Position numbers and translations under genes: made by a program
Notes under the pieces: model-generated
Databases searched by the model: none
What the model was told of the DNA's origin: nothing
What the model saw: only the letters and a program-made list of their open reading frames with translations
Shown here: positions 1-12,252 of the stretch, one piece after another
Numbering within the stretch: position 1 is the first letter of the stretch
How the letters are laid out: each line of letters begins with the position of its first letter
NCBI RefSeq assembly: GCF_023515995.1
Contig: NZ_CP097320.1
Span: forward strand, 2,356,001 to 2,420,000
Source: Candidatus Mycobacterium methanotrophicum
GTDB taxonomy: Bacteria; Actinomycetota; Actinomycetes; Mycobacteriales; Mycobacteriaceae
Length of the DNA stretch: 64,000 bases
Direction: 5' to 3'

Positions 1-2
1 CT

Positions 3-970
3 TCAGACCGGGCTACTACGATGCGGTTGCTTGCTAATCCGGGCAGTGCTGCGCATGACTTCACCAGACCCGGGCACGTAGTTCCACTGCGCGCCAAGGA
101 TGGTGGCGTCTTGCGGCGCCCCGGCCATACCGAAGCCGCGGTCGACTTGGCCCGGATGGCGGGCTTGTCGCCCGCCGGCGCAATCTGCGAAATCGTCAGC
201 CAGAAGGACGAGGGCGCGATGGCGCAGACGGACGAGCTGCGGGTCTTCGCCGACGACCACAACCTGGCGCTCATCGCCATCGCCGACTTGATCGAGCATC
301 GCCGCAGACACGAGAAGCACGTCGAGCGCATCGCCGAGGCCCGGATCCCGACCCGGCACGGCGAATTCCGGACGGTTGGCTACACCAGCATCTACGAAGA
401 CGTCGAGCACGTGGCTCTGGTCAGGGGTGAGATCGCAGGGCCCAACTACGACGGCGACGACGTGCTGGTCCGGGTGCACTCCGAATGCCTGACCGGGGAC
501 GTGTTCGGATCACGTCGCTGTGACTGTGGGCCGCAGCTGGATGCCGCGATGGCGATGGTTGCTCGCGAAGGCCGCGGCGTGGTGCTCTACATGCGCGGCC
601 ACGAGGGTCGTGGCATCGGTCTGATGCACAAACTTCAGGCCTATCAGCTGCAGGACGCCGGCCACGACACCGTGGACGCCAACCTCAAGCTCGGGTTGCC
701 CGCGGACGCAAGGGATTACGGCATCGGTGCGCAAATTCTGGTTGATCTCGGGGTTCGTTCGATGCGGCTGCTGACCAACAATCCCGCCAAACGGGTCGGG
801 CTGGACGGGTACGGACTGCACATCATGGAGCGGGTGCCCCTGCCGGTACGGGCGAACGCGGACAACATCCGATATCTGATGACCAAACGCGACCGGATGG
901 GCCACGACCTGGTCGGGCTCGACGACTACAACGAATCCGGGTATCTGCGCGGCGAATTCGGGGGAGCTTT

Positions 971-974
<4 letters not shown>
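3..974 (+). CDS. ribA2: Bifunctional DHBP synthase / GTP cyclohydrolase II, 5'-truncated by the window edge
   Basis: Makes riboflavin precursors from ribulose-5-phosphate and GTP. The reading frame is open from the first bases of the window, so the real start lies upstream; the in-frame ATG at 21 is internal. The visible part begins in the C-terminal half of the DHBP synthase domain (RPGH motif twice, near residues 20-40) and then contains the whole cyclohydrolase II domain: the zinc cysteines in SEC(x10)CDC and the arginine-rich [12 protein letters not shown] loop. It ends GGAL, as I recall for the M. tuberculosis protein. ribH follows after a MIRU-like insertion. Riboflavin operon context supports the call. 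Confidence 0.96.
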
Positions 975-1982
<1,008 letters not shown>

Positions 1983-1997
<15 letters not shown>

Positions 1998-2044
1998 AAT
2001 CGCACGTTCAGCGCCTTCCCAGTGCGATTCTGCGTCTGCTCGCG
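1983..2044. repeat. Inverted repeat, family A copy 1
   Basis: 23-bp arms at 1983-2005 and 2022-2044 match at 21 of 23 positions, with a 16-bp loop. The arm core is AGACGnAGAATCGCAC and its complement GTGCGATTCTGCGTCT. The element overlaps the end of the upstream gene and precedes uvrC, so transcripts would form a strong stem-loop there, possibly a terminator. A second copy with the same core is at 40633-40686. Confidence 0.8.
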
Positions 2045-2066
2045 GCGGCACACTAACCTTGTAACC

Positions 2067-4037
2067 GTGCCTGATCCCGCAACTTACCGCCCCGCGCCCG
2101 GGTCCATCCCGGTCGAGCCCGGCGTGTACCGATTCCGGGACCAGCACGGCCGGGTGATCTACGTCGGCAAGGCCAAGAGCCTGCGCAGCCGGCTGACCTC
2201 CTACTTCGCCGACATCGCGAGCCTGCACCCGCGGACCCGGCAGATGGTGACCACCGCCGCCAAGGTGGAGTGGACAGTGGTCAACACCGAGGTCGAAGCG
2301 CTGCAGCTGGAATACAACTGGATCAAGGAATTCGACCCGCGATTCAACGTCCGCTACCGCGACGACAAATCCTACCCGCTGCTGGCTGTGACCCTCAACG
2401 AGGAATTCCCGCGGTTGATGGTTTATCGCGGCCCACGCCGCAAAGGCGTGCGGTATTTCGGGCCGTACTCGCATGCCTGGGCCATCCGCGAAACGCTGGA
2501 TCTGCTGACCCGGGTGTTCCCGGCGCGCACCTGCTCGGCCGGAGTATTCAAACGGCACAAGCACATCGACCGACCGTGCCTGCTCGGCTACATCGACAAG
2601 TGCTCGGCGCCGTGCATCGGTAGGGTCAGCGCCGAGCAGCATCGCCAGATCGTGTTGGACTTCTGCGACTTTCTGTCCGGCAAAACCGACCGGTATGCCC
2701 GCCGGCTCGAACAGGAGATGAACGCCGCCGCGGCGCAACTCGACTTCGAACGAGCCGCACGGCTACGTGACGACCTGTCGGCGTTGAAGCGGGCCCTGGA
2801 GAAGCAGGCCGTGGTGCTCGGCGACGGCACCGACGCCGATGTGGTGGCATTCGCCGACGACGAACTCGAAGCTGCCGTCCAGGTATTCCATGTCCGCGGC
2901 GGCCGGGTCCGCGGCCAGCGTGGCTGGATCGTCGAAAAGCCCGGCGATCCAGGTGATTCCGGCGAAACGCGATTGGTAGAGCAGTTCTTGACTCAGTTCT
3001 ACGCCGATCAGGCCGAACTTGACGGCGGCGCAGACGAATCCGCCAACCCCGTGCCACGGGAAGTTCTGGTGCCGTGTCTGCCGTCCAATGCCGACGAGTT
3101 GACTACCTGGCTGGCCGGTCTGCGCGGTTCGCGGGTGACACTGCGGGTGCCGCTCCGCGGCGACAAGAAGGCATTGGCCGAAACCGTGCAGCGCAACGCC
3201 AAGGAGGCGCTGCAGCAGCACAAACTCAAACGGGCCGGGGACTTCACCGCCAGATCTGCTGCACTGCAGAATATTCAGGAAGCGCTAGGGCTGGCTGACG
3301 CGCCGTTACGGATCGAATGTGTGGACATCAGCCACGTTCAGGGCACCGACGTGGTCGGCTCGCTGGTGGTGTTCGAAGACGGGCTGCCGCGCAAGTCCGA
3401 TTACCGTCACTTCGCCATCCGGGAAGCCGCAGGCCGCGGTCGCTCCGACGACGTCGCCTCGATCGCCGAGGTGACGCGGCGCCGCTTCATGCGGCACATA
3501 CAAGACTCGAACGTTTTGTCGCCCGAAGGCAAGTCGCGTCGGTTCGCTTACCCGCCGAACTTGTACGTCGTCGACGGCGGCGCCCCGCAGGTCAACGCCG
3601 CCAGCGCCGTACTCGACGAATTGGGCGTCACCGACGTCGCGGTGATCGGCCTGGCCAAACGGCTGGAGGAGGTGTGGGTTCCCTCCGAGCCCGACCCGAT
3701 CATCTTGCCGCGCAACAGCGAAGGCCTGTACCTACTGCAGCGAGTGCGCGACGAGGCGCACCGCTTTGCCATCAACTACCACCGCAGCAAACGGTCCAAG
3801 GGGATGACCGCCTCAGCGTTGGATGCGGTGCCCGGTTTGGGCGAGCATCGCCGCAAGGCGCTGGTGACCCACTTCGGATCGCTGGCCCGCCTCAAGCAGG
3901 CTACGGTCGACGAAATCACTTCGGTTCCGGGAATCGGGGTCGCTACGGCGACCGCGGTGCTCGAAGCGCTGCGAGCACGCGCCGCCGGAACGGACGCGGC
4001 GGACCCGGACCGGGTCGCCGAACGGGCATCGGGATGA
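2067..4037 (+). CDS. uvrC: Excinuclease ABC subunit C
   Basis: Dual-incision nuclease of nucleotide excision repair, acting after UvrA/UvrB damage recognition. 656 aa from the GTG at 2067 ([21 protein letters not shown]); an upstream GTG at 2022 lies inside the inverted repeat and is unlikely. Domains in order: GIY-YIG nuclease near residues 14-95 ([17 protein letters not shown]), cysteine cluster [11 protein letters not shown]...[17 protein letters not shown] near 170-200, UVR motif ([17 protein letters not shown]) near 230-260, RNase H-like endonuclease ([17 protein letters not shown]) near 420, and C-terminal helix-hairpin-helix repeats ([21 protein letters not shown]). The stop overlaps the rapZ start (ATGA). 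Confidence 0.98.
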   Translation: MPDPATYRPAPGSIPVEPGVYRFRDQHGRVIYVGKAKSLRSRLTSYFADIASLHPRTRQMVTTAAKVEWTVVNTEVEALQLEYNWIKEFDPRFNVRYRDDKSYPLLAVTLNEEFPRLMVYRGPRRKGVRYFGPYSHAWAIRETLDLLTRVFPARTCSAGVFKRHKHIDRPCLLGYIDKCSAPCIGRVSAEQHRQIVLDFCDFLSGKTDRYARRLEQEMNAAAAQLDFERAARLRDDLSALKRALEKQAVVLGDGTDADVVAFADDELEAAVQVFHVRGGRVRGQRGWIVEKPGDPGDSGETRLVEQFLTQFYADQAELDGGADESANPVPREVLVPCLPSNADELTTWLAGLRGSRVTLRVPLRGDKKALAETVQRNAKEALQQHKLKRAGDFTARSAALQNIQEALGLADAPLRIECVDISHVQGTDVVGSLVVFEDGLPRKSDYRHFAIREAAGRGRSDDVASIAEVTRRRFMRHIQDSNVLSPEGKSRRFAYPPNLYVVDGGAPQVNAASAVLDELGVTDVAVIGLAKRLEEVWVPSEPDPIILPRNSEGLYLLQRVRDEAHRFAINYHRSKRSKGMTASALDAVPGLGEHRRKALVTHFGSLARLKQATVDEITSVPGIGVATATAVLEALRARAAGTDAADPDRVAERASG

Positions 4038-4975
4038 CGGGTCAGGAAAGGGACGGGGTGGATCGGGCCGTATCGGCGGATCAGGCCGATAACCACGCTG
4101 GCGCAACGGAATCCGGCATTGACGTGGTGTTGGTCACTGGGTTGTCCGGCGCCGGACGTGGCACTGCGGCCAAGGTGCTCGAGGACCTGGGTTGGTATGT
4201 CGCCGATAACCTGCCGCCTCAGCTGATCACCCGGATGGTGGACTTCGGGCTCGCCGCGGGATCCCGAATCACCCAGTTGGCCGTGGTGATGGACGTACGC
4301 TCCCGCGGGTTCACCGGCGACCTGGACTGGGTGCGCAACGACCTGGCCACCCGCGATATCAGCCCGCGGGTGTTGTTCATGGAGGCCTCCAATGACATGC
4401 TGGTGCGCCGCTATGAGCAGAATCGCCGCAGTCATCCATTACAGGGCGAGCAGACATTGGCCGAAGGCATCGCCGCTGAGCGCGAGATGCTGGCTCCGGT
4501 TCGCGCCAACGCCGACCTGATCATTGACACCTCGACGCTGTCGGTGCGCGAGCTGCGGGAAAGCATCGAGCGGGCCTTCGGCGGCGAGACCGTCGCCAGC
4601 ACCAGCGTCACCGTGGAGTCCTTCGGCTTCAAGTACGGTCTGCCGATGGACGCCGACATGGTGGTGGATGCGCGATTCTTGCCCAATCCGCACTGGGTCG
4701 ACGAGCTGCGTCCGCATACCGGGCAACATCCCGCGGTCCGTGACTACGTGCTCGGCCAGCCTGGCGCGGGGGAGTTCTTGGAGGCTTGCCAGCGATTGCT
4801 GACGCTGATTGTCGACGGTTATCGCAGAGAGGGGAAGCGCTATATGACCGTCGCGATCGGCTGTACCGGCGGCAAGCATCGCAGCGTCGCCATCGCCGAG
4901 GCGTTGGCGCGGCTGCTCGAGCCGAACAAACACTTGTCGGTGCGGGTGTTGCACCGAGATCTGGGTCGCGAATGA
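4034..4975 (+). CDS. rapZ: RapZ-family nucleotide-binding protein, Rv1421-like
   Basis: P-loop protein of the RapZ/YvcJ family. In E. coli RapZ guides degradation of the glmZ small RNA; the actinobacterial role is less clear. 313 aa from ATG 4034, which overlaps the uvrC stop by 4 bp. Walker [10 protein letters not shown] near residue 36, and the conserved C-terminal domain with [15 protein letters not shown] near residue 275. The frame is open upstream to 3317 but that part only shadows uvrC. It belongs to the conserved uvrC-rapZ-cuvA-whiA block of Gram-positive bacteria. Confidence 0.95.
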   Translation: MTGQERDGVDRAVSADQADNHAGATESGIDVVLVTGLSGAGRGTAAKVLEDLGWYVADNLPPQLITRMVDFGLAAGSRITQLAVVMDVRSRGFTGDLDWVRNDLATRDISPRVLFMEASNDMLVRRYEQNRRSHPLQGEQTLAEGIAAEREMLAPVRANADLIIDTSTLSVRELRESIERAFGGETVASTSVTVESFGFKYGLPMDADMVVDARFLPNPHWVDELRPHTGQHPAVRDYVLGQPGAGEFLEACQRLLTLIVDGYRREGKRYMTVAIGCTGGKHRSVAIAEALARLLEPNKHLSVRVLHRDLGRE

Positions 4976-5023
4976 GCCGCGCCGGCGACGATGCAGAGCG
5001 CAGCGACGAGGAGGAGCGGCGCC
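4971..5023 (+). repeat. Short MIRU-like repeat between rapZ and cuvA
   Basis: 53 bp with GATGCAGAGCGCAGCGACGAG and GGAGCGGCGCCA, placed exactly between the rapZ stop and the cuvA start. The octamer AATGAGCC occurs at 4971-4978 and 5024-5031 as flanking direct repeats. It lacks the GGTGGGGGCACC segment of the copy at 971-1047. Confidence 0.75.
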
Positions 5024-5024
5024 A

Positions 5025-6104
5025 ATGAGCCTTCTGGGAAAAAACCGCAGAATTGTCGCCCTGGGCGGCGGGCATGGTTTGTACGCGACGCTGTCGGCAG
5101 CACGACGACTCACCCCCCACGTCACCGCCGTCGTCACGGTCGCAGACGACGGCGGCTCGTCGGGCCGGCTGCGTAGTGAGCTCGACGTCCTGCCTCCCGG
5201 CGATCTTCGAATGGCATTGGCGGCGTTGGCATCCGACAGTCCGCGCGGACAGCTGTGGGCAACTGTTCTGCAGCACAGATTCGGCGGCAGCGGCGCGCTT
5301 GCCGGACACCCGATCGGCAACTTGCTGCTCGCCGGGCTCAACGAATTGCTCACCGATCCGGTGGCCGGGCTCGACGAACTTGGCCGGATTCTCGGCGTGC
5401 GGGGCCGGGTGTTGCCGATGTGCCCGATCGCGCTGCAGATCGAGGCCGACGTCTCGGGCCTGGAGGCCGACCCGCGGATGTTCCGCGTGATCCGCGGGCA
5501 GGTCGCCATCGCCACCACGCCGGGAAAGGTTCGCCGGGTTCGGCTGCTGCCCGGCGACCCGCCGGCCACCCGACAGGCGGTGGACGCGATCATGTCCGCC
5601 GATCTGGTCGTCCTAGGGCCCGGATCTTGGTTCACCAGCGTGATCCCGCATGTGCTGGTGCCCGAGCTGGCCGCGGCGCTGCAGACTGCCACGGCCCGCC
5701 GGGCGCTGGTGCTCAATTTGGTGGCCGAGCCGGGGGAGACGGCCGGCTTCTCAGCAGAGCGTCACCTGCATGTGCTCGCACAGCACGCACCCGGTTTCAC
5801 CGTCCACGACGTGATCATCGACGCTGAGCGGGTGCCGAGTGAGCGCGAGCGCGAGCAGCTGCGACGTACGGCGACTCTGCTTCGTGCGCAGGTTCAATTC
5901 GCAGACGTGGCCCGACCTGGTACACCTTTACATGACCCGGACAAGTTGGCCGCGACGCTGGATGGGGTGGGTGTGCGCAGCACCGGCTCGGAGCCGCCGT
6001 CAGCGACGGCCACGGCCGCGATGCCGATCGACAAAGAGCGTCGACAGACCGGCGCCGAGGGACCGGGCCGTAACGGACCGAGGGGTGACGACGCGTGGCG
6101 ATGA
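5025..6104 (+). CDS. cuvA: YvcK/CuvA-family protein (Rv1422-like)
   Basis: CofD-fold protein that in bacilli and mycobacteria affects carbon-source-dependent growth and cell-wall synthesis, probably by binding UDP-sugars. 359 aa. N-terminal glycine-rich [14 protein letters not shown] at residues 14-27, then [13 protein letters not shown] near residue 45, both family hallmarks; [13 protein letters not shown] lies near residue 205. ATG 5025 follows the MIRU-like repeat, whose end (GGAGCGG) may supply the ribosome-binding site. The last codons overlap whiA by 10 bp. Confidence 0.94.
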   Translation: MSLLGKNRRIVALGGGHGLYATLSAARRLTPHVTAVVTVADDGGSSGRLRSELDVLPPGDLRMALAALASDSPRGQLWATVLQHRFGGSGALAGHPIGNLLLAGLNELLTDPVAGLDELGRILGVRGRVLPMCPIALQIEADVSGLEADPRMFRVIRGQVAIATTPGKVRRVRLLPGDPPATRQAVDAIMSADLVVLGPGSWFTSVIPHVLVPELAAALQTATARRALVLNLVAEPGETAGFSAERHLHVLAQHAPGFTVHDVIIDAERVPSEREREQLRRTATLLRAQVQFADVARPGTPLHDPDKLAATLDGVGVRSTGSEPPSATATAAMPIDKERRQTGAEGPGRNGPRGDDAWR

Positions 6105-7078
6105 CGGCTGAAGTCAAAGACGAGTTGAGCCGCCTGGTGGTGAGTTCAGTGACCGCGCGGCGGGCCGAAGTGACCTCACTGCTGCGATTCGCCGGCGGGT
6201 TGCATATCGTGGCCGGCCGCGTGGTCGTCGAAGCCGAGGTGGACTTGGGCAGCACTGCGCGACGGCTACGCAAGGACATCTTCGACTTGTACGGCTACAA
6301 CGCCGTGGTGCATGTGTTGTCGGCGAGCGGAATCCGCAAGACGACGCGCTACGTGTTGCGGGTCGCCAACGACGGTGAGGCGCTGGCTCGCCAGACGGGT
6401 CTGCTCGACTTGCGCGGACGCCCGGTGCGGGGACTACCCGCCCAGGTCGTCGGCGGCAGCATCGGCGACGCCGAAGCCGCTTGGCGGGGCGCCTTCTTGG
6501 CGCACGGCTCGTTGACTGAGCCGGGCCGCTCGTCGGCGCTCGAGGTCAGCTGTCCCGGTCCCGAAGCGGCGCTGGCCCTGGTGGGGGCGGCACGCCGGCT
6601 CGGGATCAGCGCCAAAGCGCGGGAGGTGCGCGGAGCCGACCGGGTGGTGGTGCGTGATGGTGAGGCAATCGGGGCATTGCTGATCCGGATGGGCGCCCAG
6701 GACACCCGGCTGATCTGGGAGGAGCGGCGGATGCGCCGCGAGGTCCGGGCAACGGCCAACCGGCTGGCGAATTTCGACGACGCCAACCTGCGGCGCTCGG
6801 CTCGTGCCGCGGTGGCGGCGGCCGCCCGCGTTGACCGTGCACTGGAAATCCTCGGTGAGGATGTGCCCGACCACCTTGCCGCAGCCGGCAAGTTGCGCAT
6901 CGAACACCGGCAGGCCTCGTTGGAGGAGTTGGGTCGGCTCGCTGATCCACCGATGACGAAAGACGCTGTGGCCGGCCGTATTCGGCGTTTATTGTCGCTG
7001 GCTGACCGCAAGGCGAAAGTCGACGGCATCCCGGACACCGAATCGGCAGTGACCCCGGACTTGTTGGAAGACGCCTAG
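6095..7078 (+). CDS. whiA: Sporulation/cell-division regulator WhiA
   Basis: DNA-binding protein with an N-terminal LAGLIDADG-like domain and a C-terminal helix-turn-helix; in Streptomyces it works with WhiB at division genes. 327 aa from GTG 6095; an internal ATG at 6101 is the alternative. Conserved stretches include [33 protein letters not shown] and the C-terminal [19 protein letters not shown]. In M. tuberculosis roughly a dozen genes (Rv1424c-Rv1435c, recalled) separate whiA from gap; here gap is next. Confidence 0.96.
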   Translation: MAMTAEVKDELSRLVVSSVTARRAEVTSLLRFAGGLHIVAGRVVVEAEVDLGSTARRLRKDIFDLYGYNAVVHVLSASGIRKTTRYVLRVANDGEALARQTGLLDLRGRPVRGLPAQVVGGSIGDAEAAWRGAFLAHGSLTEPGRSSALEVSCPGPEAALALVGAARRLGISAKAREVRGADRVVVRDGEAIGALLIRMGAQDTRLIWEERRMRREVRATANRLANFDDANLRRSARAAVAAAARVDRALEILGEDVPDHLAAAGKLRIEHRQASLEELGRLADPPMTKDAVAGRIRRLLSLADRKAKVDGIPDTESAVTPDLLEDA

Positions 7079-8332
<1,254 letters not shown>

Positions 8333-8335
8333 ACC

Positions 8336-9553
8336 GTGAGCATTCCGAGCCTCGGCGACCTTCTCGCACAAGGGGTTTCGGGTCGCGGGGTGCTGGTGCG
8401 TTCCGACCTGAACGTGCCGCTGCACGACGGCGTCATCACCGATCCGGGCCGCATCATCGCCTCGGCGCCGACGCTGAAGGCGCTGGTCGACGGCGGCGCC
8501 AGGGTGGTGGTGACCGCGCATCTCGGGCGGCCCAAGGGCGAACCCGAATTGGCACTGTCGTTGGCGCCGGTCGCTGCGGCACTCGGTGAGCAGCTGGGCA
8601 GGGACGTGCAGTTGGCCGATGACGTCGTCGGCCGCGATGCGCGGGCCCGCGCGGAGCGTTTGACCGATGGGGATGTGCTGCTGCTGGAAAACGTCCGCTT
8701 CGATCCGCGGGAAACCAGCAAGGACGACGGTCAACGGCTGGCGTTGGCCAGGGAGCTCGCCGAATTAGTCGGGCCCACAGGTGCTTTCGTGTCCGACGGA
8801 TTCGGGGTGCTGCACCGCAAGCAAGCCTCGGTCTACGACGTCGCGACGCTTCTGTCGCATTACGCCGGCACCCTGGTCGCCGAAGAGATCAGCGTGCTGC
8901 AGCGGCTGACCAGCTCGACGCGCCGCCCTTATGCCGTGGTGCTCGGGGGTTCGAAGGTCTCGGACAAGCTCGGTGTCATCGAGCAACTGGCCTTGCACGC
9001 GGACAGCATCCTCGTCGGCGGCGGCATGTGCTTCACCTTCCTTGCGGCAAACGGGATTTCGGTCGGCACCTCGTTGTTGCAGCCCGAGATGATCGACACC
9101 TGCCGACGGTTGCTGGACACCTACGCCGACGTGCTGCGGCTACCGGTGGACATCGTGGTTGCCGACAAGTTCGCCGCCGATTCGCCGCCGCAGGTCGTCG
9201 CCGCCGACGCGATTCCCGAAGGCAAGACGGGCCTGGACATCGGGCCCGGGTCGGTGACCCGGTTCGGCGCGCTGCTGTCGAACGCCGAGACTGTTTTCTG
9301 GAACGGCCCGATGGGGGTTTTCGAGTTCCCGGCGTACGCCGCGGGCACCAAGGGCGTCGCCGAAGCGATCGTCGAAGCGACCGCCAAGGGCGCGTTCAGC
9401 GTGGTCGGCGGCGGCGACTCCGCTGCCGCGGTGCGCGCGCTGGGCCTGCCCGAGGACGGCTTCTCGCACATCTCCACCGGCGGCGGGGCGTCGCTGGAAT
9501 ACCTCGAGGGCAAGACGTTGCCCGGTCTAGAAGTGCTGAGCACAGAAGATTAA
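8336..9553 (+). CDS. pgk: Phosphoglycerate kinase
   Basis: Transfers phosphate from 1,3-bisphosphoglycerate to ADP. 405 aa from GTG 8336. N-domain substrate arginines and motifs RSDLNVPL near residue 21 and TAHLGRPKG near 60, LLENVRF near 118, and C-domain nucleotide-binding [20 protein letters not shown] and GGGDSAAAV. Length and motif order are standard. It lies between gap and tpiA with gaps of 3 and 8 bp. Confidence 0.98.
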   Translation: MSIPSLGDLLAQGVSGRGVLVRSDLNVPLHDGVITDPGRIIASAPTLKALVDGGARVVVTAHLGRPKGEPELALSLAPVAAALGEQLGRDVQLADDVVGRDARARAERLTDGDVLLLENVRFDPRETSKDDGQRLALARELAELVGPTGAFVSDGFGVLHRKQASVYDVATLLSHYAGTLVAEEISVLQRLTSSTRRPYAVVLGGSKVSDKLGVIEQLALHADSILVGGGMCFTFLAANGISVGTSLLQPEMIDTCRRLLDTYADVLRLPVDIVVADKFAADSPPQVVAADAIPEGKTGLDIGPGSVTRFGALLSNAETVFWNGPMGVFEFPAYAAGTKGVAEAIVEATAKGAFSVVGGGDSAAAVRALGLPEDGFSHISTGGGASLEYLEGKTLPGLEVLSTED

Positions 9554-9561
9554 GGACGCCG

Positions 9562-10347
9562 ATGAGCCGCAAGCCGCTGATAGCCGGCAACTGGAAGATG
9601 AACCTCAACCACTTCGAGGCCATCGCGCTGGTGCAAAAGATCGCGTTCTCGCTGCCGGACAAGTACTACGACCGCGTCGACGCCGCGGTCATTCCGCCGT
9701 TCACCGATCTGCGCAGCGTGCAGACCTTGGTCGACGGCGACAAGCTGCGGCTGACCTACGGCGCCCAGGACATATCGCAGCACGACTTGGGCGCCTACAC
9801 CGGCGAGATCAGCGGGGCGTTTCTGGCCAAGCTGGGCTGCAGCTACGTCGTTGTCGGGCACTCCGAGCGGCGCACCTACCACGGCGAGGACGACCCGCTG
9901 GTGGCCGCCAAGGCCGCCGCGGCGCTGCGGCACGAGCTGACCCCGATCGTGTGCATCGGCGAGCACCTGGACGTCCGGGAAGCCGGTGAGCACGTCAGCC
10001 ACTGCCGAGAGCAGCTGCGCGGGTCGCTGGCCGGGCTCTCGGCCGAGCAGATCGACAAGGTCGTCATCGCCTACGAGCCGGTGTGGGCGATCGGTACCGG
10101 GCGGGTGGCCAGCGCCGCCGACGCCCAGGAGGTGTGTGCGGCGGTGCGCAAGGAGCTGGACGCACTGGCCTCGCCGCACATCGCCGAGACCGTCCGGGTG
10201 CTCTACGGGGGCTCGGTGAACGCCAAGAACATCGGCGACATCGTGGCCCAGGATGACGTCGACGGCGCGCTGGTCGGCGGCGCGTCGCTGGACGGCGAGC
10301 AATTCGCCACGCTGTCCGCGATCGCGGCCGGCGGACCGCTGCCGTAA
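9562..10347 (+). CDS. tpiA: Triosephosphate isomerase
   Basis: Interconverts dihydroxyacetone phosphate and glyceraldehyde-3-phosphate. 261 aa from ATG 9562 ([14 protein letters not shown]). Catalytic lysine in NWKMN, electrophilic histidine in VVGHSERR near residue 99, catalytic glutamate in [11 protein letters not shown] near residue 172, and phosphate loop [10 protein letters not shown] near 215. The upstream part of the same open frame overlaps pgk in another frame and is not coding. Last gene of the gap-pgk-tpiA operon. Confidence 0.98.
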   Translation: MSRKPLIAGNWKMNLNHFEAIALVQKIAFSLPDKYYDRVDAAVIPPFTDLRSVQTLVDGDKLRLTYGAQDISQHDLGAYTGEISGAFLAKLGCSYVVVGHSERRTYHGEDDPLVAAKAAAALRHELTPIVCIGEHLDVREAGEHVSHCREQLRGSLAGLSAEQIDKVVIAYEPVWAIGTGRVASAADAQEVCAAVRKELDALASPHIAETVRVLYGGSVNAKNIGDIVAQDDVDGALVGGASLDGEQFATLSAIAAGGPLP

Positions 10348-10401
10348 GGAGCGGGGCTGGGCCGATGAAGCCGGCTCCGTTTCGATGTAAGCGAGGTAGC
10401 A

Positions 10402-10764
10402 GTGGACGCGATGAAGAAGACGCGTAATGCCTCCCACTACGTGATTGGTGACGATGTCGAGGTCACCGATGTCGATTTCGAAAGCGAAGCGGTCTTTGTC
10501 AATGGCGAGCGGCTGAATGATGAGCGCGTAAGTCAGATGGCCGAGGAGTCGGTGAGGCTTGCGCGCGAACGCGAAGCCAACCTTATTCCCGGAGGCAAGT
10601 CGCTGTCCGGCGGCACCGCGCACTCGCCGGCTGTGCAGGTGGTGGTTTCCGAAACCACGCACGCGAAGCTCAAGGAGCTTGCGAGCAGCCGGCGGATGAG
10701 CGTGTCCAAGCTGCTGCGTCCCGTGCTCGATGACTTCGTAGCGCGAGAAACGCGTAACGGCTGA
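10402..10764 (+). CDS. Ribbon-helix-helix (CopG/Arc-type) small protein, antitoxin-like
   Basis: 120 aa. The C-terminal 35 residues (VQVVVSETTHAKLKELASSRRMSVSKLLRPVLDDFV) read as a beta-strand plus two helices, the ribbon-helix-helix DNA-binding fold. The N-terminal half is acidic and unassigned. Such proteins are often antitoxins, but no toxin gene accompanies it: the next gene is a decayed HTH gene on the opposite strand. GTG 10402 was taken; the ATG at 10411 is an alternative. The call rests on fold-level pattern only. Confidence 0.6.
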   Translation: MDAMKKTRNASHYVIGDDVEVTDVDFESEAVFVNGERLNDERVSQMAEESVRLAREREANLIPGGKSLSGGTAHSPAVQVVVSETTHAKLKELASSRRMSVSKLLRPVLDDFVARETRNG

Positions 10765-10779
10765 CGGGAGATTCTGTCG

Positions 10780-11036
10780 CGTCATTCTGGTCGGCGGTGC
10801 CTGGTTGGACGCCGCGCCGAAGGGTTTGCGCGACACCGCGGTCCTCGGCCAGGTCGAGCGCTTGCACGAACTCCTTGACGAATGGACCCCAGGGATCGGC
10901 GCGGACCGTGTTGGCGATGTTGCGCCAGTCCGGTAGTGAGCCCCTGTCGATTGCTGCCAGTAGGCCGTCGACGCCCCAGCTCGTCGGGGGCTCGGATGGG
11001 TCAGACGGTCAGGTTGCGGAACCTCAGTGCGCTCAT
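10780..11036 (-). pseudogene. Frameshifted small helix-turn-helix (FRNLD/DPWG-type) protein gene
   Basis: On the minus strand an ATG at 11036 opens with MSALRFRNLTV and then hits TGA at 11009-11011. One base over, the sequence continues without stops as WGVDGLLAAIDRG, LPDWRNIANTVRADPWG and VQALDLAEDRGVA down to about 10805. Together this matches, from memory, a common actinobacterial HTH family that starts FRNLD, carries a W..E.L..AIDRG motif and then DWR.I...IR.DPWG. A single-base insertion near 11011 therefore breaks an otherwise recognisable gene of about 80-100 codons. Its tail runs toward the convergent ribbon-helix-helix gene. Confidence 0.6.
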
Positions 11037-11191
11037 GGGACTATCAGCTTGTCAGCATGGGCGTAGACAGCGAACGCAACAAACGATACCTTCCTACGTA
11101 TATCTACGGAAAAACTTGTTTCAGCTTCGGTTCTTCTTACTGGCAGGGTGCCAGCCGCTAGCCGCCCGAGGGAATTTGGAGTTTGCGATAA

Positions 11192-11815
11192 ATCATAAAT
11201 AGCAGCCGTCGCATCGCAGAACGTGCCGGTCGGTGGGGTGTCTGCGCGGGCATAGTCGGCGCCGGGGTGGTAGCCGCCGTGATCGGGATGATGGGCGCAC
11301 CTGCCGCCCATGCCGACACTGCCGACACGTCTGTCCCTTTCGCCCCGGTCACACCTGAAAGCTTGTTGAGCAGCAGCGCTGATAACTTGACCGACGCTAA
11401 CACCAACTTGGGTCAGGCAGACTTGCCCGGTGAGCTCCAAGGGATGCTAGGCCCTCAAACAGGGGTCCTCGATAACGGCTTGAATGTAATAACTGAGTAC
11501 GAGGAGATCCAAGCGTCGCTGGTGACGTCTGACGACAATTCCCTGGTAGACCTCGGCAATCTGCTGTTTCTCGCCGGTGACCAACAGCTTGAGCAAGCCA
11601 GCGGTGACGTGCTCTCCGCTACCCAAGTCTTCGATACCGCACCCTCAACGCTCACCGCGTTCGATTTGTTTTTGGCTGATGCCCAGCTAGGCGGGGCTGC
11701 CCTCGACCTCCTGATCCCCAACACCCTCGCAGGCTATGCTGACCAGCTCTTCGGGCTCGGGGGTGACGCGGGCGGCAGCGCCGCTGGCCTGGCTGATCTG
11801 TTTTCCCTCTTGTGA
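11192..11815 (+). CDS. Exported mycobacterial protein of unknown function, unusual start
   Basis: The protein from GTG 11267 starts inside a signal peptide (MVAAVIGMMGAPAAHA|DT). The same frame is open back to a TAA at 11189 and encodes a proper basic n-region (SSRRIAERAGRWG) before the hydrophobic core, so translation probably begins further up, but no ATG, GTG or TTG exists there. GGAG at 11178-11181 lies 10 nt from ATC 11192 and 13 nt from ATA 11195. The mature part (about 165 aa) is acidic, rich in Leu/Ala/Asp, cysteine-free, and I do not recognise it. The neighbouring PecA-like protein also has an arginine-rich signal. Confidence 0.55.
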   Translation: MINSSRRIAERAGRWGVCAGIVGAGVVAAVIGMMGAPAAHADTADTSVPFAPVTPESLLSSSADNLTDANTNLGQADLPGELQGMLGPQTGVLDNGLNVITEYEEIQASLVTSDDNSLVDLGNLLFLAGDQQLEQASGDVLSATQVFDTAPSTLTAFDLFLADAQLGGAALDLLIPNTLAGYADQLFGLGGDAGGSAAGLADLFSLL

Positions 11816-11861
11816 TGCTTCGATCGGTTCGCTGCGCGCATCAGTGAGCCGGTAGCTGCAG

Positions 11862-12119
11862 ATGGGTCGCGCAAAGTTGTCTGGTATCGCGACGGCGGCG
11901 ACGGCCTTGCTCGCACTGGCTCCCGCGACCATGCCCCGCCTAGACGGCGCCGCCTTCGATTTCGCCACGTTCAGTGCGCCAGCCGACGACCCCGCACCGG
12001 ACAGCGCCGCTAACCCGGAAAACCCGCTCGGCGCACAACCGACGCCGCGCCACAGACGACCGCCAGTGGCGGTTGGTCCGCCACTGGCGCCATTCGCCGC
12101 GCCACCGGTTGTACCGTGA
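11862..12119 (+). CDS. Small putative exported proline-rich protein
   Basis: 85 codons from ATG 11862. Residues 1-20 resemble a signal sequence (MGRAKLSGIATAATALLALA), and the remainder is rich in Pro, Ala and Asp and ends in a proline-rich tail. No family recognised. It sits between two other exported-protein genes and ends about 130 bp before the PecA-like gene. It could be a spurious high-GC ORF; the signal-like N-terminus and context are the only support. Confidence 0.35.
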   Translation: MGRAKLSGIATAATALLALAPATMPRLDGAAFDFATFSAPADDPAPDSAANPENPLGAQPTPRHRRPPVAVGPPLAPFAAPPVVP

Positions 12120-12252
12120 AACAGCATTTGGCGGGCCGTTGCAGTTGACGGCGGGCCGAGGTGCCGTTTAGCTTAGCGACACCTGCACGACATACAGCTT
12201 CGTTACGGTCTGTCGACTGCACGGCACATCTAGCGCCCGGGGGAGGCAACAA

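Noticed and set aside
8336..9553. Frame continuing from pgk into tpiA (9028-10347) as a fusion
   Set aside because: The part before 9562 is pgk read in the wrong frame; tpiA starts at its own ATG.
9550..10836. 428-codon minus-strand open frame opposite tpiA
   Set aside because: Runs antisense through tpiA and the ribbon-helix-helix gene; no domain, typical high-GC shadow.
11862..12119. Second gene of an exported pair with the PecA-like protease
   Set aside because: As a functional pairing: spacing and signal-like start are suggestive, but nothing ties the 85-aa ORF to the protease; kept only as a low-confidence CDS.
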